A model generated the notes under the pieces. It had not been told where the DNA came from. It made no database searches and saw nothing but the letters and a program-made list of their open reading frames with translations. DNA of 64,000 nt from Cytophagales bacterium (GTDB taxonomy: Bacteria; Bacteroidota; Bacteroidia; Cytophagales; Spirosomataceae). The position numbers were made by a program, and so were the translations under genes. Every line of letters starts with the position of its first letter. Position 1 is the first letter of the stretch. Positions 61,400 to 64,000 of this stretch are shown in pieces. Where the stretch lies: the NCBI GenBank assembly GCA_004292855.1, contig RDXN01000054.1:1-64000 (forward strand). Reading direction: 5' to 3'.

Positions 61400-62378
61400 T
61401 GAGTTGTTGATTGGATTGACGAAAATAATACAAGATTCCCAGACTAAATAGCAACGAAAGCAGGCCTGCCCACAGCGGGACGCTTTGGGTAGCCTCAATA
61501 TCCATCGAAACGACCTGACGCTGTCGCAGATAGACCATGAACACGGTGAAACCATTATTGACGAAGTGGGCCAAAATCGGCACCCAAATGGTACCCGACC
61601 AGAGGTACAGATACCCGAACAGGGCACCCAGCAGCGTACGGGGTACAAAGCCGTAGAACTGCATATGGATGGCACTGAACACAATAGCCGCCAGCCAGAT
61701 GCCTACGTGTGGGTTGCCGCCGGTCCAATCGGTAAAACGCCGTTGCAGAACGCCCCGAAACAATACCTCTTCGCCAATAGCAGGCAAAACCGCAATCACA
61801 AGCAAGGCTAAAAGCAGTTGCCCAATGGTGGAAAAAGTAGTCAGGTATTTAGTCAATTCCCCCATTTGGTCTTCTTTGGCCCGCATCCACTGCTCAACCG
61901 GAGCTAAGGTTTCGGGCAGGTGGAGGCCCTGATTCCACTCGATAATGAGGCCGTTCAACGGCATAAATGCGATAACAAGTACGGGCACGAGTAACCAACC
62001 CGACTGCGATAATGGCCCCGCGTGTGGCAATTGAAAATCCCCCCATCGTTGTTTCTCGAACCCGGTCCAGAAAACCAGTGCTGGTAACAGAAACGAGCAG
62101 ACGTGGCTAACGCCCTGCACGAGCATAATGGTTGTCCAGGCGTTTGGGTAGCGGGTTGGGTTGAGTAAAAGGGCTGTTAGCTCGGGCGTGGGTGTGTTGC
62201 CATCGGTGGTCAGGCTATTCAGTAGGTAGGCAACCCCCGTTGCCAAAACGGCCCCCAGGGTCATACCCAGCAACACTGACCCTACCAGCAAGAGTAAACC
62301 GGAGAGGGGTGAGCGTGCAACGGGAGCCGGGCGTTGCCAGTCGGACGAGAGCCGGGACGAGGTAGAGTCTGTTTGCAT
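61392..62378 (-). CDS. CPBP-family intramembrane glutamic endopeptidase
   Basis: 328 residues from the ATG at 62378 (a TTG eight codons earlier is less likely). About eight helices. The ABI/CPBP motifs are IGEEVLFRGVLQRRF (about 212-226), FSAIHMQFYGFVPRTLLG (about 245-262) and ILAHFVNN (about 275-282), the Glu-Glu/His/His sites of the Rce1-like membrane protease family. Substrate not known; some members process peptides or act in stress responses. Overlaps the DUF2007 gene by 8 nt. Confidence 0.92.
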   Translation of the reverse strand: MQTDSTSSRLSSDWQRPAPVARSPLSGLLLLVGSVLLGMTLGAVLATGVAYLLNSLTTDGNTPTPELTALLLNPTRYPNAWTTIMLVQGVSHVCSFLLPALVFWTGFEKQRWGDFQLPHAGPLSQSGWLLVPVLVIAFMPLNGLIIEWNQGLHLPETLAPVEQWMRAKEDQMGELTKYLTTFSTIGQLLLALLVIAVLPAIGEEVLFRGVLQRRFTDWTGGNPHVGIWLAAIVFSAIHMQFYGFVPRTLLGALFGYLYLWSGTIWVPILAHFVNNGFTVFMVYLRQRQVVSMDIEATQSVPLWAGLLSLLFSLGILYYFRQSNQQLND

Positions 62379-62462
62379 AATCGTCGTAAATTTACGGGGC
62401 AATCCAATAGGTGCCTAAACTTATCGGGCTGGGGGCTTGTTCGGAAAAAGACACTGGAATTG

Positions 62463-62535
62463 AGACGTTGGACGTTAGACGCTGGATATTGGATATTTAG
62501 ACGCTAGGCACGTTATACTATCCAACGTCCATTTA
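62463..62535. repeat. Intergenic repeat, family A (copy 2)
   Basis: AGACGTTGGACGTTAGACGC and CTGGATATTGGATATT on the left face ATCCAACGTCC on the right, using the same words as the copy at 21249-21317. It ends a few bases before the dusB start codon. Confidence 0.75.
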
Positions 62536-62538
62536 ACC

Positions 62539-63528
62539 ATGACAAAAATAGCTAATATAGAACTCGGTGAGTTTCCGTTGTTGCTGGCTCCGATGGAGGA
62601 CGTCAGCGACCCGCCGTTCCGGGCGGTGTGTAAAGCGCACGGGGCCGATTTGATGTACACCGAATTTATATCGTCGGAGGGGCTGATTCGCGACGCGGCC
62701 AAGAGCGTGCAGAAGCTGGACATTTTTGAGTACGAACGCCCCGTTGGTATTCAACTCTTCGGCTCCGACGTGGAGACGATGGGCGAGTGCGCCCGCATTG
62801 CCACGCGTGTGTCGCCCGATTTGATTGATATAAATTACGGGTGCCCTGTAAAACAGGTGGCTTGCCGGGGAGCCGGGGCCGCTCTCTTGCAGGATATTCC
62901 GAAGATGGTGCGCATGACGGAGGCCGTCGTGAAGGCCACGCACCTGCCCGTGACCGTAAAAACCCGACTCGGTTGGGACGACTCGACCAAGAACATTCTG
63001 GACGTGGCCGAACGGTTGCAGGACATTGGTATTCAGGCCCTAACGGTTCATGGACGCACCCGCGTGCAAATGTATAAAGGCGATGCCGACTGGACGTTGA
63101 TTGGCCAGATTAAAGAAAATCCGCGCATTACGATCCCTATTTTTGGCAACGGCGATATCGACAGCCCCGAAAAAGCCCTGGAGTACCGCAACCGCTACGG
63201 GGTCGATGGGATTATGATTGGCCGGTCGAGTATCGGTTACCCGTGGGTGTTCAACGAGATCAAGCATTACCTGAAAACCGGCGAACACCTGCCCGCCCCA
63301 ACCGTGGCCGACCGGGTGGCGGTCTGTCGCCAACACCTCGACTTTTCGATTCGCTGGAAAGGCGAGAAGGTCGGTATTTTTGAGATGCGTCGGCACTACA
63401 CCCAATATTTCAAGGGGCTTGAGAATTTTAAGCCGTTCCGTTCGCGGCTGGTGCTGTCGGATTCGAAAGACGAACTGTTCGGCATCCTGAACGAAGTCGA
63501 AGAACTGTACGCTGAAGCATACGCGTGA
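62539..63528 (+). CDS. dusB: tRNA-dihydrouridine synthase (DusB type)
   Basis: 329 residues. FMN-binding TIM-barrel motifs: LLLAPMEDVSDPPFR (about 15-29), the catalytic cysteine in NYGCPVKQVACRGAGAALL (about 98-116), VKTRLGWD, VHGRTRVQMYKGDADW (about 170-185), and GNGDIDSPEKA with DGIMIGRSSIGYPWVF. Reduces uridines to dihydrouridine in the tRNA D-loop. The Pro-rich substrate arm follows. The repeat at 62463-62535 lies in its 5' region, and the next gene starts 15 nt after it. Confidence 0.94.
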   Translation: MTKIANIELGEFPLLLAPMEDVSDPPFRAVCKAHGADLMYTEFISSEGLIRDAAKSVQKLDIFEYERPVGIQLFGSDVETMGECARIATRVSPDLIDINYGCPVKQVACRGAGAALLQDIPKMVRMTEAVVKATHLPVTVKTRLGWDDSTKNILDVAERLQDIGIQALTVHGRTRVQMYKGDADWTLIGQIKENPRITIPIFGNGDIDSPEKALEYRNRYGVDGIMIGRSSIGYPWVFNEIKHYLKTGEHLPAPTVADRVAVCRQHLDFSIRWKGEKVGIFEMRRHYTQYFKGLENFKPFRSRLVLSDSKDELFGILNEVEELYAEAYA

Positions 63529-63543
63529 CACGAACCCCTCCCT

Positions 63544-64000
63544 ATGATTACAGAATCTTTACCTGTCGTAACGCAAAAACGCCCGTTGCTGGCCTGGCTG
63601 CTTCTCTGCACGATGGCTCTCGTTTGGGGCAGTTCGTTTATTCTCATCAAGCGGAGCCTGGAGGCCTTCTCGCCTGAACAAGTAGCCGCCGGGCGCATCT
63701 TCCTGGCGTTTTTGTTTTTCGTGCCGTTCCAGGCATTCCAAATTCAGCAACCCGACAACCGCCGGGAATTACGCCTGAAATGGCCGTACCTGATTGCGGT
63801 TGGCCTGACTGGCTACCTGATTCCGGCCTATTTGTTCTCCGTGGCCGGGGCGCACCTGAACAGTTCGCTGGCGGGTGCGCTGAACTCGCTGAGTCCGCTG
63901 TTTACGCTATTTATTGGGGCTATTTTCTTTGGTAATCAGGTGAAATCGCGGCAAACGCTGGGGATTCTACTGGGATTGGTTGGCTCCATTTTGCTCGTGT
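63544..64000 (+). CDS. EamA/DMT-family transporter (partial, runs off the window)
   Basis: About 152 residues are visible from the ATG at 63544, and the frame is still open at the window edge. Helices with the EamA wording are clear: LVWGSSFILIKRSLEAFSPEQVAAGRI, then GLTGYLIPAYLFSVAGAHLNSSLAGALNSLSPLFTLFIGAIFF. These proteins are generally inner-membrane drug/metabolite exporters; substrate unknown. 15 nt after dusB. Confidence 0.93.
   Translation, partial: MITESLPVVTQKRPLLAWLLLCTMALVWGSSFILIKRSLEAFSPEQVAAGRIFLAFLFFVPFQAFQIQQPDNRRELRLKWPYLIAVGLTGYLIPAYLFSVAGAHLNSSLAGALNSLSPLFTLFIGAIFFGNQVKSRQTLGILLGLVGSILLV

Overview
The window is a GC-rich bacterial chromosome segment from the phylum Bacteroidota, most likely the order Cytophagales and close to Spirosoma, Rudanella or Fibrella. 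The evidence is the type IX secretion (T9SS) sorting domains of both type A (three proteins) and type B (one protein), the menaquinone gene menD, the conserved TPR / outer-membrane barrel / HU-SPOR trio, the usual lack of Shine-Dalgarno sequences, and a few TAnnTTTG promoter boxes. No tRNA, rRNA, CRISPR array, prophage or insertion sequence was seen.

Layout. (1) 1-5613: the tail of a T9SS cargo protein, then two long secreted repeat proteins that share an N-terminal domain. (2) 5755-18275: eleven co-directional genes with gaps of 55 nt or less, almost all encoding exported proteins. The block opens and closes with a caspase-like (C14) protein and also holds a papain-like (C1A) protease, a DUF4384-like protein, PKD lipoproteins ending in an FGE-sulfatase-type domain or a kelch propeller, two small two-helix membrane proteins, and three unknown secreted proteins that seem to share a module. 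This is the least explained and most interesting part. (3) 18294-21764 (minus): PcaB-like lyase, MFS transporter, PD-(D/E)XK nuclease-like protein and a DUF606 transporter. (4) 22042-24483: a large ELWxxDGT-repeat T9SS cargo protein. (5) 24587-43046: mixed housekeeping and accessory genes. These include an HslJ-like lipoprotein, an alkyltransferase-like DNA repair protein, a GH106-type glycosidase, holA, dCMP deaminase, an ABC1 kinase with a TetR partner, menD, a ParE-type toxin-antitoxin pair, a sulfatase divergent from a complete class B1 metallo-beta-lactamase, a purine permease and comEC. (6) 43048-49645 (minus): M43 protease, phoH, an ECF sigma factor, a carboxypeptidase-regulatory-domain protein and an M61 protease. 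(7) 49735-55909: TPR protein, outer-membrane barrel and HU/SPOR protein. (8) 55983-58028: an AraC regulator and a serine beta-lactamase-like hydrolase of visibly lower GC. (9) 58048-64000: mtaB, cdsA, a DUF2007 protein, a CPBP protease, dusB and the start of an EamA transporter.

Several minus-strand runs overlap by 1-20 nt and look translationally coupled (comEC/GNAT/M43/phoH; cdsA/DUF2007/CPBP; ABC1/TetR; AcpH/dCMP deaminase). Short palindromic or repeated intergenic elements of at least three kinds occur at 21249, 31026, 52769, 60211 and 62463, and another palindrome plus minisatellite lies inside the M61 protease gene at 49488. Clear hairpin terminators follow several transcription units. 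All functional calls rest on motif recognition by eye; no database search or composition calculation was run.
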